Below, one piece after another: positions 59,501 to 63,489 of a stretch of 64,000 nucleotides of DNA. The position numbers and the translations under genes were made by a program. Within the stretch, counting starts at the first letter, position 1; each line of letters begins with the position of its first letter. The notes under the pieces were generated by a model. The model saw nothing but the letters and a program-made list of their open reading frames with translations. It did not search any database and was not told the DNA's origin. The DNA lies in the NCBI RefSeq assembly GCF_024166365.1, contig NC_064820.1, forward strand, positions 59,249,501 through 59,313,500. The letters run 5' to 3'. Source of the DNA: Elephas maximus indicus (Eukaryota; Chordata; Mammalia; Proboscidea; Elephantidae).

Positions 59501-62141
59501 CAGGGTATCCAGAATCAAAAGAAAAGGGAAGGTATTTTAATGAACTTGCTTTTGGCCTATAAATATCCAACAAATATTGGGCCCAGATGAACATAGAGAA
59601 CAGTATCCACAGATACAGCACAGAAAAGTGATTAATGAATGCTGGATGATAATTATCTTCTATGTGTTCACGAATTACATATGCAAACAAACTAATGTTT
59701 TGATCAAAGAGTTTCATATAAATTTTAAGAAAGGTCTTTATGGGTTTGGTTTTACCACAAGTTAGTTTGAATACAGACCCTACCTTGGAGGCATGTAGTT
59801 TTTTTCAAATGCCCTCCTGGTTAATTCATTATCTGTCAGGATGATTTCTGATGATGATCCATAACTCTGATATATTTTTTCTTAAAGCTTCTAGATTTTC
59901 TGTATTGGTTAGAAAAATCTCCTCAATTACTAGGTTATCGAATAACCTCTTAACTTTTCTTCTAAGATTTTTTTTTTTTGTTACATTTGTCTTTAATCCA
60001 CCTAAAATGCATTTTTGTATGTCAGATGTTGTTGTCAGTGGCCCTCAAGTTGATTATGACTTATGACGACCCCAAGTGTGCAGAGTAGAACTGTGCTCGA
60101 TAAGGTTTTCAAGGCTGATCGTCAGGCTTCTGAGGCGTTTCTGGGTGGGTATGAACTGCCAACCTTTTGGTTAGTAGTCCAGTGCTTAATTATTTGTGCC
60201 ATCCAGGGATTCCTATCTAATAGTTTTATATAGAGGTTTTACATCTCTGAGTTTTTTTCTTTCTGGTACTGTCAGGTTTTGTACTAGGGTGGTGCTGAGT
60301 CTGTAAAATGAATTGATGAAAGTTCAACTTTTTAAATGGTATGTAATAGTTTAAATAACACTGGAGTTACCTGTTCTTTAACAGTTATAGAGTGAACTGA
60401 GCTGAGGCTATAGTCTCATTTAAAAAGAGACCCCAAATTAGACAAGCACGAATCAAACAGAAAACTTATTGCATATGTTTAATGAGATCTTCTAAGTTCA
60501 GCTAAAATATGCCTTAGAAACCAAAAGTTAACAACAGCTTCCTTTCCTATTTTGGAACTAGAACAAGTCTTCTCTCAAGGTTTTTAAACAATACTCCCTC
60601 AGCAATTACGACTAGATTTGGTTCACATACAGAAGGAAACTGCTTAAGAAAGAGAAAAAAAAAACAAGAGACAAAACCTGGTCTGTTGACTCACACTTGT
60701 TAAGATTCAATAAAATAATGCACGTCTGTTTAGGTCCTGAATTGCTTAAAAAAACCTAAAAAAGATGTTTTGCTGATCCAGAATGTAGAGATGAATGGAG
60801 GTGATGCACTGGTACAATTTAAAAAATTTTTTACAAAAGACACATTGCTTATATTTTAACATTTTTCTAGCTGTAATTTTTACTTGTAGGAGATTCCAGC
60901 ATTTAGGTCTTTTGGTATGTATAGATCAAAACAAGTTACCATTAACTGGTAAGAATCATAGAATTCTCAATTTAGTTTTGGCACAGGCCTTATTTAAAAA
61001 TATAACTTTTTTTTTTTTTAATTCTTATGAGGGTGCTAGCACCAAAGTGAATTTATTCTGCAAAGAATTCCCAGCCTCACTGAATTTCAAAGGCAACCAC
61101 TGATGTATTAACATATCAGTTCCACAGAATGCTATGAACTGAAGGAGTAAATCTCTAGGCACAAAGTAGACAGTTAACACACATTTGTGGAATATACGTA
61201 TTAGTTATCTCCTTCAGTGGGAAATACTAACACCCACATCACTAATCTATTTTCACTGTGTAAAATTCTTACATATCATAGTCCGTGATTTCACTACTCT
61301 GTAGCAGCAGTAAAGTGTTAACAGGCCCATCAGCGTGATGACACACATTCCAGTAGTAAATCCAGCCTGTATGAATATAAAAATACAGAGCAACATATAG
61401 CATCATGTAAGAACAAATTCATATACAACCATATTATGTTACCCTAAACAATCATGAAGGAGCCCTGGCGGCACAGTGGTTAAACGCTCAGCTGCTAACC
61501 AAAAGGTCAGCAGTTGAACCCACTAGCTACTCTGCAGGAGAAAGATGTGGTAGTCTCCTTGCATAAAGATTACAGCCTTGGTAACCCCATGGAGCAGTTC
61601 TACTCTGTCCTTTAGGGTCACTATGAGTCAGAATCTACTTGATGGCAATGAGTTTAAAAAATCATGATAAAAACCTCAGAACTAATGGAAAACTAGACAT
61701 AATCATCTACGTTCTTTACAAACCTTTCTGTAGATTTATTAAAACCTCTACTGTAAAACTTAATAAGAGAAAGCTTTATAACAGAAAAAGTTCAGGCAAA
61801 AATTGTGCTAAAAAATTATATTACCTGTTTTATGCCCCAAGGAATGCTTAGTATAGACGTTCCCATCATTGTATTCCAAATCATAAAACTGAAAGCACAA
61901 AGTAGCAGCAGTAAAAATGTTGAGTTTAACTCTTCAAACATTATAATTAAGACAAAAATAATCAGTAATTTTCATTCATATATAGTTTAAGTTCTGCTCC
62001 AAAAAGTAATTTTACTCACATGGTTACTAAACTGGAGTTTTTACCATATCCTTCAGTGTAACTTTCTAGTTTATAAGCAGAACCCAGTGGACTATACACA
62101 TAGCACTCTTCTGGTCCTGGAACTACATGATCTGGGGCAAT
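17423..62141 (-). CDS. SLC38A9: SLC38A9, lysosomal arginine sensor (partial gene, 12 exons)
   Basis: The CDS joins, on the minus strand, 62020-62141, 61825-61888, 61273-61366, 57399-57569, 54953-55012, 51809-52006, 49065-49172, 38765-38871, 24801-24914, 23046-23194, 18841-18930 and 17423-17588. The total is 1443 nt, or 480 codons plus TGA. Every junction has AG and GT borders and the phases agree throughout. The translation is recognised as SLC38A9, an 11-helix APC-fold protein of the lysosomal membrane. From established knowledge, it binds luminal arginine, exports amino acids such as leucine, and signals to mTORC1 through Ragulator and Rag GTPases. The TM1 motif WNTMMGTS, implicated in substrate binding, is intact, and the protein ends in LIVQFFM. 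The Rag/Ragulator-binding N-terminus (about 82 residues in human) and the start codon are outside the window. There is no frameshift or internal stop, so the gene appears functional. Comparison with human is from memory. Confidence 0.96.
17589..18840. other. Last SLC38A9 intron; nothing else recognised
   Basis: This 1252-bp intron has good splice borders at its 3' side and a weak donor at its 5' side. No mobile element was recognised. Confidence 0.5.
18841..18930 (-). CDS. SLC38A9: SLC38A9 exon k: TM9
   Basis: This 90-nt exon completes Ser and encodes [20 protein letters not shown], then FYPNIGGII plus AG of Arg. It holds helix TM9. The acceptor CTTCTAG has a good pyrimidine tract. The donor reads AAG|GTACCA, which departs from GTRAGT at positions +4 to +6. 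It is the weakest donor among the eleven visible. Confidence 0.95.
19165..19610 (+). mobile_element. Ancient L1/HAL1-like fragment
   Basis: The order 'gcaaactggtgtgtatatca', 'ggaaataatcaaaaccatg' and 'gatggaatgcattaaaaatt' resembles the 3' part of old HAL1/L1 elements. It is very diverged. Confidence 0.4.
20088..21660 (+). mobile_element. Charlie-type hAT transposon with decayed transposase
   Basis: The element begins CAGTGATTCTCCAAGTGTG (hAT 5' end). Interrupted frames read [20 protein letters not shown] near 20785-20845 and LCEAGNSSY at 21292-21318, the conserved hAT C-terminal dimerisation motif. Both belong to the Charlie/ZBED-like transposase family. Many stops and indels make it inactive. 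The 3' end near 21660 has lost a clear inverted repeat. An AfroSINE is inserted at 20430-20626. Confidence 0.75.
20430..20626 (-). mobile_element. AfroSINE, long form, with perfect 15-bp target-site duplication
   Basis: The copy is flanked by TTGATGAAATGGGTA at 20415-20429 and 20627-20641. The target is transposase sequence of the Charlie element, so the SINE is younger. Confidence 0.93.
21661..22362. other. Intronic sequence, nothing recognised
   Basis: AT-rich SLC38A9 intron between the Charlie element and a SINE. The remainder up to the exon at 23046 (22531-23045) likewise shows nothing recognisable. Confidence 0.4.
22363..22530 (-). mobile_element. AfroSINE, short form
   Basis: This is a full head and body on the minus strand with an A-rich tail (22363-22370). 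CCTCAATA occurs at 22355-22362 and 22531-22538, a likely target-site duplication. Confidence 0.9.
23046..23194 (-). CDS. SLC38A9: SLC38A9 exon j: TM8
   Basis: This 149-nt exon begins [20 protein letters not shown], covers TM8 ([20 protein letters not shown]) and ends GHVFGDIYP plus AG of a Ser codon. TM8 of human SLC38A9 carries the reported cholesterol-responsive motifs. The aromatic, Leu and Arg residues of that area (YPLLGYLAR) are conserved here. The donor is GTAAGG. The acceptor AATTAG is preceded by a short, weak pyrimidine tract. Confidence 0.96.
23283..23510. mobile_element. hAT-type non-autonomous element (Charlie-like)
   Basis: The left end 'gtgctactcaaattgtggtt' and the right end 'ggtttgagaagtactgctgt' are imperfect inverted repeats of the hAT-Charlie kind. 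About 230 bp, without a coding frame. The family name is uncertain. Confidence 0.5.
24540..24755 (-). mobile_element. MIR SINE remnant
   Basis: The antisense MIR core is visible: 'gaggaaactgagactcagaa', 'gtattcaaacacaggattgc' and 'tgtatcacctgac'. It lies next to the exon at 24801. The rest of the intron 23511-24540 is unremarkable. Confidence 0.55.
24801..24914 (-). CDS. SLC38A9: SLC38A9 exon i: TM7
   Basis: This exon is exactly 38 codons in phase 0. It reads [20 protein letters not shown], then [20 protein letters not shown]7 spans most of it, and the C-terminal part is a luminal loop. The acceptor TTTACAG and donor GTAAGG are strong. An RTE 3' end (24984-25502) sits only about 70 bp upstream of its acceptor. 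Confidence 0.96.
24984..25502 (+). mobile_element. RTE-type LINE 3' end
   Basis: It starts 'gggcaaatctgctgcaaaag' and ends 'acctaacaataag', the RTE 3' terminus. Coding remnants of the C-terminal ORF region are visible ('accatggactgccagaag', 'aaaagaggaagaccctcaac'). The orientation is antisense to SLC38A9. It lies about 70 bp 5' of the exon at 24801-24914. Confidence 0.85.
25503..27160. other. Intronic sequence, nothing recognised
   Basis: Overlapping open frames on both strands at 25943-26186 have no family resemblance. No mobile element was identified with confidence. Confidence 0.4.
27161..27364 (+). mobile_element. AfroSINE, 'gggactcc'-head variant
   Basis: The head 'ggagtccctgggtagtgcaa' contains a box A-like stretch, and the body ends 'tgagtcggagtcagctccat'. 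It is of the same subgroup as 9731-9932. Confidence 0.85.
27565..27668 (+). mobile_element. L2/MIR 3'-end remnant
   Basis: 'actatgagatgcctgaggac', 'ctccactacccaggatagca' and 'ggcatacagtaggaactc' follow the L2 3' end order. Confidence 0.5.
27721..27896 (-). mobile_element. AfroSINE variant, truncated
   Basis: On the minus strand the head begins 'ggagtccctgggtggtgcaa' at 27896. The far end is truncated near 27721. It contains the variant block 'cgatgtgcttctgaaagatc'. Confidence 0.85.
27983..28903 (-). mobile_element. Mariner DNA transposon with decayed transposase
   Basis: The terminal inverted repeats start TGAGGGTAAGTCAGAATG (27983) and TAAGGGCAAGTCAAAGAG (complement from 28903), with 5 mismatches in 26. 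TA flanks both ends (27981-27982 and 28904-28905). On the minus strand a broken transposase frame includes FHRDNASAP near 28338-28363, the mariner catalytic-Asp neighbourhood, and the C-terminal [11 protein letters not shown] near 28060-28090. Stops and frameshifts show it is dead. At 921 bp it is somewhat shorter than a typical 1.3-kb mariner, so internal deletion is likely. Confidence 0.85.
28906..30020. other. Intronic sequence, nothing recognised
   Basis: Several short open frames occur on both strands, without family resemblance. A short (TA) run lies at about 29817-29827. Confidence 0.4.
30021..30270 (-). mobile_element. AfroSINE, long form, with internal A/T-tract expansion
   Basis: The element is full length but interrupted near 30109-30162 by an A-run followed by a T-run. 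The short sequence TAATCTTTA is present on both sides. The head is at 30240-30270. Confidence 0.85.
30271..31200. other. Intronic sequence, nothing firm recognised
   Basis: 30600-30660 resembles an L2/MIR end ('ctggcacatagtaagcgctt'). The rest shows nothing. Confidence 0.4.
31210..31980 (-). mobile_element. Probable pogo/Tigger DNA transposon relic
   Basis: The right end, read on the minus strand, starts CAGGCAGTCCTCACTTTGCA and is followed on the plus strand by TA (31981-31982), as for TA-targeting transposons. Minus-strand frames include [17 protein letters not shown] (within 31218-31406). I take this for the C-terminal part of a pogo-like transposase, by inference. The left boundary is not clear. 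Confidence 0.5.
32022..32194 (-). mobile_element. AfroSINE, short form, 14-bp target-site duplication
   Basis: CTATTTTCTAGTAA occurs at 32008-32021 and 32195-32208. The A-rich tail is at the left end (minus orientation). Confidence 0.93.
32209..32754. other. Intronic sequence with a (TA)n microsatellite
   Basis: A TA/CA dinucleotide tract spans about 32509-32540. No other element was recognised. Confidence 0.5.
32755..33040 (+). mobile_element. L1-type 3' end, subtype B
   Basis: This matches 2660-3065 and ends in an A-run at about 33026-33041. Confidence 0.55.
33050..34046 (+). mobile_element. L1-type 3' end, subtype A (longest copy)
   Basis: This is collinear with 50660-51410 from 33305 onward: 'tgaattgctgggctgagggc', 'ctagctcaatcggcataac', 'ggtgcctggctaccagcact', 'ttcatctaaagttcaaaaaa'. 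It adds about 250 bp upstream ('aggacaaatactgtatgaga'), which is typical L1 3' sequence and supports the L1 assignment. Confidence 0.6.
34047..35229. other. Intronic sequence with one MIR-like remnant
   Basis: 34790-34945 resembles an antisense MIR ('catgaagaaaatgaatttga', 'aacccagatttactcaattc'). Nothing else is recognised. Confidence 0.4.
36297..36496. repeat. 100-bp tandem duplication inside L1
   Basis: 36297-36396 and 36397-36496 both begin GGCTATTGTGAAAAGTGTTG and are nearly identical (about three differences, including the last bases). This indicates a duplication much younger than the host L1. Confidence 0.95.
36715..36869 (+). mobile_element. AfroSINE, short form
   Basis: The head 'ggaggagccctggtggcaca' is complete. 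TAATGGCTAA at 36705-36714 and 36870-36879 is the target-site duplication. Confidence 0.93.
37236..37642 (+). mobile_element. MLT1-type solo LTR (ERVL-MaLR)
   Basis: This 407-bp LTR begins TGTTATGGATTGAATTGTGT and ends ACTAAGACA, with a polyadenylation hexamer 'aataaa' near its 3' part. The 5-bp direct repeat ATGGT flanks it at 37231-37235 and 37643-37647. No internal retroviral region is attached, so it is an old solo LTR. Confidence 0.9.
37686..38147. mobile_element. Tigger/MER2-type DNA transposon
   Basis: The ends are inverted repeats (GAATCATCCCTCCATATTTG and, complementary, CAGTCAACCCTCTGTATCCA) and TA flanks both sides (37684-37685 and 38148-38149). The interior 'ggattggttccaggatgccc'-like block is typical of the non-autonomous Tigger group. 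No ORF. Confidence 0.85.
38407..38617. mobile_element. hAT-Charlie-type non-autonomous element
   Basis: It begins CAAGGGTTGGCAAACAATGG and contains 'cacattgtctatggctgctt' and 'agcagagttgagtagatgta', a very common mammalian element. The 8-bp duplication GTCTATGG / CTCTATGG (38399-38406, 38618-38625) has one mismatch, fitting hAT insertion. Confidence 0.8.
38765..38871 (-). CDS. SLC38A9: SLC38A9 exon h: TM6
   Basis: This 107-nt exon completes a Glu codon and encodes [20 protein letters not shown], then [17 protein letters not shown]6 is the [15 protein letters not shown] stretch. The donor is GTAAGT and the acceptor CATCCTAG. The 125-bp tandem duplication at 39216-39465 lies about 345 bp upstream of this exon in the transcript direction. 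The following intron is the longest in the window (13.9 kb). Confidence 0.95.
39095..39172 (-). mobile_element. MIR SINE remnant
   Basis: The antisense MIR core reads 'gaggtcacacaactagtatg' and 'agagattcaaatccagggtc'. Confidence 0.65.
39216..39465. repeat. 125-bp tandem duplication
   Basis: 39216-39340 and 39341-39465 both start GAGGAATCAGTA and end ACAGACGTAT. They differ at only one position that I can see. It lies in the intron upstream of exon 38765-38871, within an old LINE-like sequence that continues to about 39720. Confidence 0.96.
39466..40460. other. Intronic sequence; LINE-like start, otherwise nothing
   Basis: 39466-39720 resembles a decayed L1/HAL1 3' part ('ttttatttttattcttagaa'). 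The two overlapping open frames at 39860-40376 have no recognisable protein. Confidence 0.4.
40461..40609 (-). mobile_element. AfroSINE, short form, head-truncated
   Basis: AAACTGGTTAAAA at 40448-40460 and 40610-40622 is a 13-bp target-site duplication. The tRNA-like head lacks its first bases. Confidence 0.92.
40735..41175. other. Repeat-like segment of uncertain family
   Basis: 'ctgaacatggcagggtacga', 'ctcctctatgaacactttgc' and 'tttcctcaattaatctcttg' give the impression of an old dispersed repeat read plus-strand, but I cannot name it. Confidence 0.3.
41378..41548 (+). mobile_element. AfroSINE, first of a tandem pair
   Basis: The target site TATAACACCTCT precedes it (41366-41377) and TATAGCACCTCT follows it (41549-41560). 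Full head and body. Confidence 0.93.
41561..41728 (+). mobile_element. AfroSINE, second of a tandem pair
   Basis: It is flanked by TATAGCACCTCT at 41549-41560 and 41729-41740. It has the same orientation as the preceding copy and is separated from it only by the target sequence. Confidence 0.93.
41795..42448 (+). mobile_element. L2 LINE, left part
   Basis: A long stretch follows the L2 consensus order from memory: 'ttaggaggctattacaataa', 'agtcaaggatgacttcaaag', 'atctagtggatatccaagtg', 'gagagatctgggccagaaat'. It stops at the RTE insertion and resumes at 46075. Confidence 0.75.
42449..43790 (-). mobile_element. RTE segment 1: endonuclease domain, inverted
   Basis: Minus-strand frames read [20 protein letters not shown] and [20 protein letters not shown] (43266-43511). 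This is the AP-endonuclease-like N-terminus of RTE. It continues as [24 protein letters not shown] sequence (43010-43237) and to 42635. Stops and frameshifts separate the frames. It covers the RTE region just before that in segment 2. Confidence 0.8.
43740..43870 (+). other. Short unassigned repeat-like block at the RTE junction
   Basis: The block 'ctggaagccccgctgaaacc' to 'cacaagccaccacattatga' lies at the junction between RTE segments 1 and 2. I have an impression of a dispersed afrotherian repeat but cannot name it. Confidence 0.3.
43871..44715 (+). mobile_element. RTE segment 2: linker and start of reverse transcriptase, plus strand
   Basis: The frames read [20 protein letters not shown] (43784-44155) and [13 protein letters not shown], then [20 protein letters not shown] (44168-44467), the conserved N-terminal reverse-transcriptase blocks of RTE/BovB-like LINEs. 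It ends abruptly near 44715. Confidence 0.85.
44716..45632 (-). mobile_element. RTE segment 3: reverse transcriptase, minus strand
   Basis: Minus-strand frames (45169-45495 and 44930-45148) read [20 protein letters not shown] and [20 protein letters not shown], the same protein region as segment 2. It runs slightly further toward the RTE 3' end. Identity to segment 2 is roughly 85% by eye, so the two are not a recent duplication. Confidence 0.85.
45633..46064 (+). mobile_element. RTE segment 4: 3' end
   Basis: The frame 45806-46039 reads [20 protein letters not shown] and [20 protein letters not shown]. It ends with the RTE 3' terminus and an AC-rich tail directly at the target-site duplication. 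Confidence 0.88.
46075..46650 (+). mobile_element. L2 LINE, right part
   Basis: It resumes the L2 at 41795-42448: 'actaagccctgcatgactcc', 'catttagaggtcaggaacat', 'agtgatcaaatgtgcctatg'. It shows that the 3.6-kb RTE block is an insertion. Confidence 0.7.
46651..47486. other. Intronic sequence, nothing recognised
   Basis: AT-rich with no named element. The short open frame at 47311-47514 has no family resemblance. Confidence 0.4.
47487..47697 (-). mobile_element. AfroSINE, long form, first of a tandem pair
   Basis: This minus-strand copy has the long-form block 'cggagcaccgctagtgggtt'. Its own target duplication is unclear. Confidence 0.9.
47715..47875 (-). mobile_element. AfroSINE, short form, 16-bp target-site duplication
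   Basis: TTAAAGGGTAATAAAA at 47699-47714 and 47876-47891 brackets it. It lies directly beside the previous long-form copy. Confidence 0.94.
48032..48355 (-). mobile_element. AfroSINE split by a second AfroSINE
   Basis: The outer copy occupies 48032-48086 and about 48255-48355. It is interrupted at its 'gaccctata' site, which is found on both sides of the inner copy. Confidence 0.85.
48087..48254 (-). mobile_element. AfroSINE nested inside another AfroSINE
   Basis: A complete short-form copy with its A-rich tail (48087-48099) inserted into the outer SINE in the same orientation. Confidence 0.87.
48688..48846 (+). mobile_element. AfroSINE, short form, 12-bp target-site duplication
   Basis: TAATATAACTTC at 48676-48687 and 48847-48858 flanks a full copy. 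Confidence 0.94.
49065..49172 (-). CDS. SLC38A9: SLC38A9 exon g: TM5
   Basis: This 108-nt exon encodes the hydrophobic TM5 segment [20 protein letters not shown], followed by [15 protein letters not shown]. The acceptor is TTCCACAG behind a pyrimidine-rich tract and the donor is GTGAGC. It is separated from the next exon by a 10.2-kb intron that contains the L2 and RTE nest and the SINE cluster. Confidence 0.95.
49173..50659. other. Intronic sequence, nothing recognised
   Basis: No mobile element or conserved frame was identified between exon 49065-49172 and the L1 3' end at 50660. Confidence 0.4.
50660..51410 (+). mobile_element. L1-type 3' end, subtype A
   Basis: This is collinear with 33305-34046, with a poly(A)-like end near 51400. 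The intact A-rich tail and close similarity suggest the two are members of one fairly young subfamily. Antisense to SLC38A9. Confidence 0.6.
51809..52006 (-). CDS. SLC38A9: SLC38A9 exon f: luminal loop, second part, and TM4
   Basis: This 198-nt exon is the longest coding exon in the window. It encodes [20 protein letters not shown], then [20 protein letters not shown], then the TM4 helix [13 protein letters not shown] and the loop [12 protein letters not shown]. It supplies two more sequons (N-S-S and N-D-T). The M-I-I run appears one residue longer than in the human protein as remembered, which accounts for 480 versus 479 residues from the equivalent point. Splice sites are TTGCAG and GTAAGC. 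Confidence 0.96.
52007..53041. other. Intronic sequence, nothing recognised
   Basis: An AT-rich stretch ending in a T-run at about 53023-53038, just before a MIR. Confidence 0.4.
53042..53245 (+). mobile_element. MIR SINE
   Basis: The core reads 'ggccttgggcaagtcactaa' and 'tctctgtgccattgtttctt', followed by the LINE2-like 3' end 'ggtgttcaataaatatta'. It is nearly full length. Confidence 0.85.
53690..53800 (+). mobile_element. L2 3'-end remnant
   Basis: 'ttattatatccccagatccc' followed by 'gtaaatatttgttgaatgaa' is a typical L2 3' end. Confidence 0.6.
53935..54190 (-). mobile_element. L1 3'-end fragment with a SINE piece inside
   Basis: The L1 antisense pattern before 53978 resumes after 54050 ('tgttgctcaaccatcttcct'). 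53978-54050 is an AfroSINE head fragment in minus orientation. Confidence 0.55.
53978..54050 (-). mobile_element. AfroSINE head fragment
   Basis: Only the tRNA-like head remains, reading 'ggagccctggtggtgcagtg' on the minus strand. Confidence 0.8.
54187..54345 (+). mobile_element. AfroSINE, short form
   Basis: A full body ('ctatggggcagttctattct') with a diverged head. Confidence 0.88.
54953..55012 (-). CDS. SLC38A9: SLC38A9 exon e: luminal loop, first part
   Basis: This 60-nt exon encodes [19 protein letters not shown], the start of the long luminal loop between TM3 and TM4. It contains two N-glycosylation sequons, N-D-T and N-D-S. These fit the family's known heavy glycosylation on the lysosomal lumen side. 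Splice sites are TTTTAG and GTAAGT. Confidence 0.95.
55304..55490 (+). mobile_element. AfroSINE, long form
   Basis: The long-form block 'gagggagaaagatgttgcag' is present. It lies about 290 bp upstream of exon 54953-55012 in the transcript direction. Confidence 0.88.
55500..56420 (+). mobile_element. L1M-type LINE fragment
   Basis: The order 'gaaaaatgggcaaaggatat', 'ggtgaggatgcagaaaaaca', 'taaatgtccatcaacaaggg', 'atattatggaatactataaa' is the 3' half of ORF2 in old L1 elements. The frame is destroyed. Confidence 0.75.
56582..56749 (+). mobile_element. AfroSINE, short form, 11-bp target-site duplication
   Basis: ATTTAAAGCAG at 56571-56581 and 56750-56760 brackets it. The tail is a T-rich run at 56731-56747. 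Confidence 0.93.
57399..57569 (-). CDS. SLC38A9: SLC38A9 exon d: cytosolic loop and TM3
   Basis: This 171-nt exon encodes [20 protein letters not shown], then [20 protein letters not shown], then [16 protein letters not shown]. The second half is helix TM3 entering the lumen. The acceptor is TGTGTAG and the donor GTAAGT. The exon ends with one base of an Asn codon that is completed in the next exon. Confidence 0.96.
57570..58190. other. Intronic sequence, nothing recognised
   Basis: AT-rich, with an A/T tract at about 57874-57893 and a local near-repeat 'acataaaaaagaaa' at about 57744-57786. Confidence 0.4.
58190..58865 (+). mobile_element. L1M-type LINE fragment
   Basis: 'gggaaagggatatgaataaa', 'ggtaacataggtccctgaaa' and 'tttataatagcaaaaagagc' follow the order of the L1 3' ORF2 region. 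It is heavily decayed. Confidence 0.5.
58934..59130 (+). mobile_element. AfroSINE, 'gggactcc'-head variant
   Basis: The head 'ggagtccctaagtagcacaa' and end 'gagtcggagtcaacctgaca' match the 27161-27364 subgroup. Confidence 0.85.
59131..60027. other. Intronic sequence, nothing recognised
   Basis: Open frames overlap in several phases at 59178-59518 but none resembles a protein. No repeat was named with confidence. Confidence 0.4.
60028..60213 (-). mobile_element. AfroSINE variant
   Basis: Minus-strand head 'ggaatccctggatggcacaa' and the reduced variant block near 60110-60140. Confidence 0.83.
60214..61272. other. Intronic sequence, nothing recognised
   Basis: It holds a T-run at about 61009-61020 and no element I can name. 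The 102-codon frame at 60795-61103 has no family resemblance. Confidence 0.4.
61273..61366 (-). CDS. SLC38A9: SLC38A9 exon c: TM2
   Basis: This 94-nt exon starts in phase 0 ([10 protein letters not shown]), covers TM2 ([14 protein letters not shown]) and ends KSRTMI plus one base, followed by GTAAGA. The last two residues before the junction read M-I, then a Ser split across the splice site. The human protein, as remembered, has M-M-F here, so elephant differs at both positions. The reading frame is continuous with the next exon. Confidence 0.95.
61459..61659 (+). mobile_element. AfroSINE, long form, in the intron between exons b and c
   Basis: The complete head 'ggagccctggcggcacagtg' is present. 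AATCATGA occurs before (about 61450-61457) and after (61660-61667). It fills almost half of the 458-bp intron 61367-61824. Confidence 0.92.
61825..61888 (-). CDS. SLC38A9: SLC38A9 exon b: TM1 with substrate-binding motif
   Basis: This 64-nt exon completes an Ile codon and encodes 21 residues that make up TM1, [11 protein letters not shown] followed by [10 protein letters not shown]. The unwound WNTMMGTS stretch is the known arginine-contact region of the family; the Asn and Thr equivalent to human N128 and T133 are present. The acceptor is TTTCAG and the donor CAG|GTAATA. The intron upstream (61889-62019) is only 131 bp, the shortest in the window. Confidence 0.95.
62020..62141 (-). CDS. SLC38A9: SLC38A9 exon a: end of N-terminal region up to TM1
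   Basis: This is the most 5' exon visible. It starts after a TTTTTACCAG acceptor in phase 0 and ends with a GTGAGT donor, leaving the AT of a split codon. It encodes 40 residues beginning IAPDHVVP, then the motif [14 protein letters not shown], and ending with [10 protein letters not shown] just before TM1. In human SLC38A9 this juxtamembrane segment follows the Ragulator-binding tail and forms part of the cytosolic plug region. The upstream exons were looked for up to 64000 and not found. Confidence 0.95.
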
Positions 62142-63093
62142 CTGGTAAAAAGAAAAATAGAGAAATGTGCTGCAACGCGAGAACCAGTAATGTGCAAAAT
62201 TGGGCATTTGCAATACAGCAGCATACCTGACTCTAGGCATATTTCTAAATATGATGAACAAAATAAACAGCATGCAGCTCTGATTAATGAATATAAATGT
62301 TTTTTCTAATGTAATAGAAGATCTAAAGGAGAGTTTAATGACTATAAACACAACTCTTCATCTGAAATAAGAATGAATTTCTTGAATATGTCAACAATCA
62401 AATATTTTCTCAGAAGAAGGGTCAGCAAGATTAAGCAAGATTAAGCATTATAAATGAAGACTTGGGCCTTAAGTGAGGGGAATTTCAAGAACCAAGTGGT
62501 CACTGAACACTTATAGGAGGGTGAGGTTAGTGAAGTGGTAGGTGAGAAACTGACTATAAAGAATCAAGGAATTTCTAGAACGTGAATAAAGCAACAGTAA
62601 ATACAGAGTATTCTTTTAAATGTTTTGGTTGCAGAAGAAAAAAGCGAGCTAAAGTAATGGTTTAAGGAAAAGGCAAAAGCAAGGAATTTTTGAAGATGGA
62701 AGAGATTTAAGCATGTAAGCAAAAGAAAGGCAAGGAGCCAACAGAGACTGAAAACAGAGAATGAATAGATATGCTTCTCACAAGCATAGTTCACTCTATG
62801 CCCATATATTTCTTCCTAATCCTATCCTCCTAATTTGGAGGGATAAAAAATAGTTTGCCTGATGTAATTTTGCCCACCTCACTGAGAATATCTCTTCAGA
62901 ATATATAATCCTTGCATATAGTAGCTAAAACCATAGGAATTGACTTCAGCAATCTTTTATTTAGCATCTATTATGTAAATCTACAACTTTGAGCTAGGTT
63001 TAGCATTCAAGAGAAAAATAATACATAAACCTCCTAAATTCAAGGAATTTAAATTCCATTTGGAAGACACATGAAACAATTAGACAGAACTGG
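62142..63093. other. SLC38A9 intron toward the 5' end; nothing recognised
   Basis: No upstream exon was found here. A small direct repeat 'aagattaagc' occurs twice near 62428-62447. Confidence 0.45.
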
Positions 63094-63292
63094 AGTCTCT
63101 GGGTGGTGCAAATGGATAACGTGCTTTGCTGCTAACTGAAAGATTGGCAGTTCAAATCCACCCAGAGGGGCCTCAGAAGAAAAACCTGGTGATGTGCTTC
63201 CAGAAAATCAGCCATTGACAACCCTATGGAGCCCAGTTCTACTCTGACTCACACGGGTTCCCCATGAGTTGGAATTGACCGGCAACCGGTTA
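63094..63292 (+). mobile_element. AfroSINE, 'gggactcc'-head variant
   Basis: Head 'ggagtctctgggtggtgcaa', end 'ccatgagttggaattgaccg'. Confidence 0.87.
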
Positions 63293-63339
63293 ATAGTTAC
63301 CATACAGAATAAAAATTAGGTGTTAAGCTCGGTAATGTG

Positions 63340-63489
63340 CTATGTGGGTAGTGGTTAAGTGCTACGGCTGCTAACCAAAGGGTTAGCAGTTTGAATCTGC
63401 CAGGCGCTCCTTGGAAACTCTATGGGGCAGTTCTACTCTGTCCTGTAGGGTTGCTATGAGTCGGAATCGACTCGACGGCACTGGGTTGT
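63340..63489 (+). mobile_element. AfroSINE, short form, head-truncated
   Basis: It starts inside the box A region ('gtgggtagtggttaagtgct') and has a well preserved body and end ('gtcggaatcgactcgacggc'), suggesting a young copy. Confidence 0.9.

Noticed and set aside
59178-59518. Overlapping open frames in several phases on both strands
   Set aside because: No protein resemblance, no splice context matching SLC38A9, and no codon pattern that singles out one frame.
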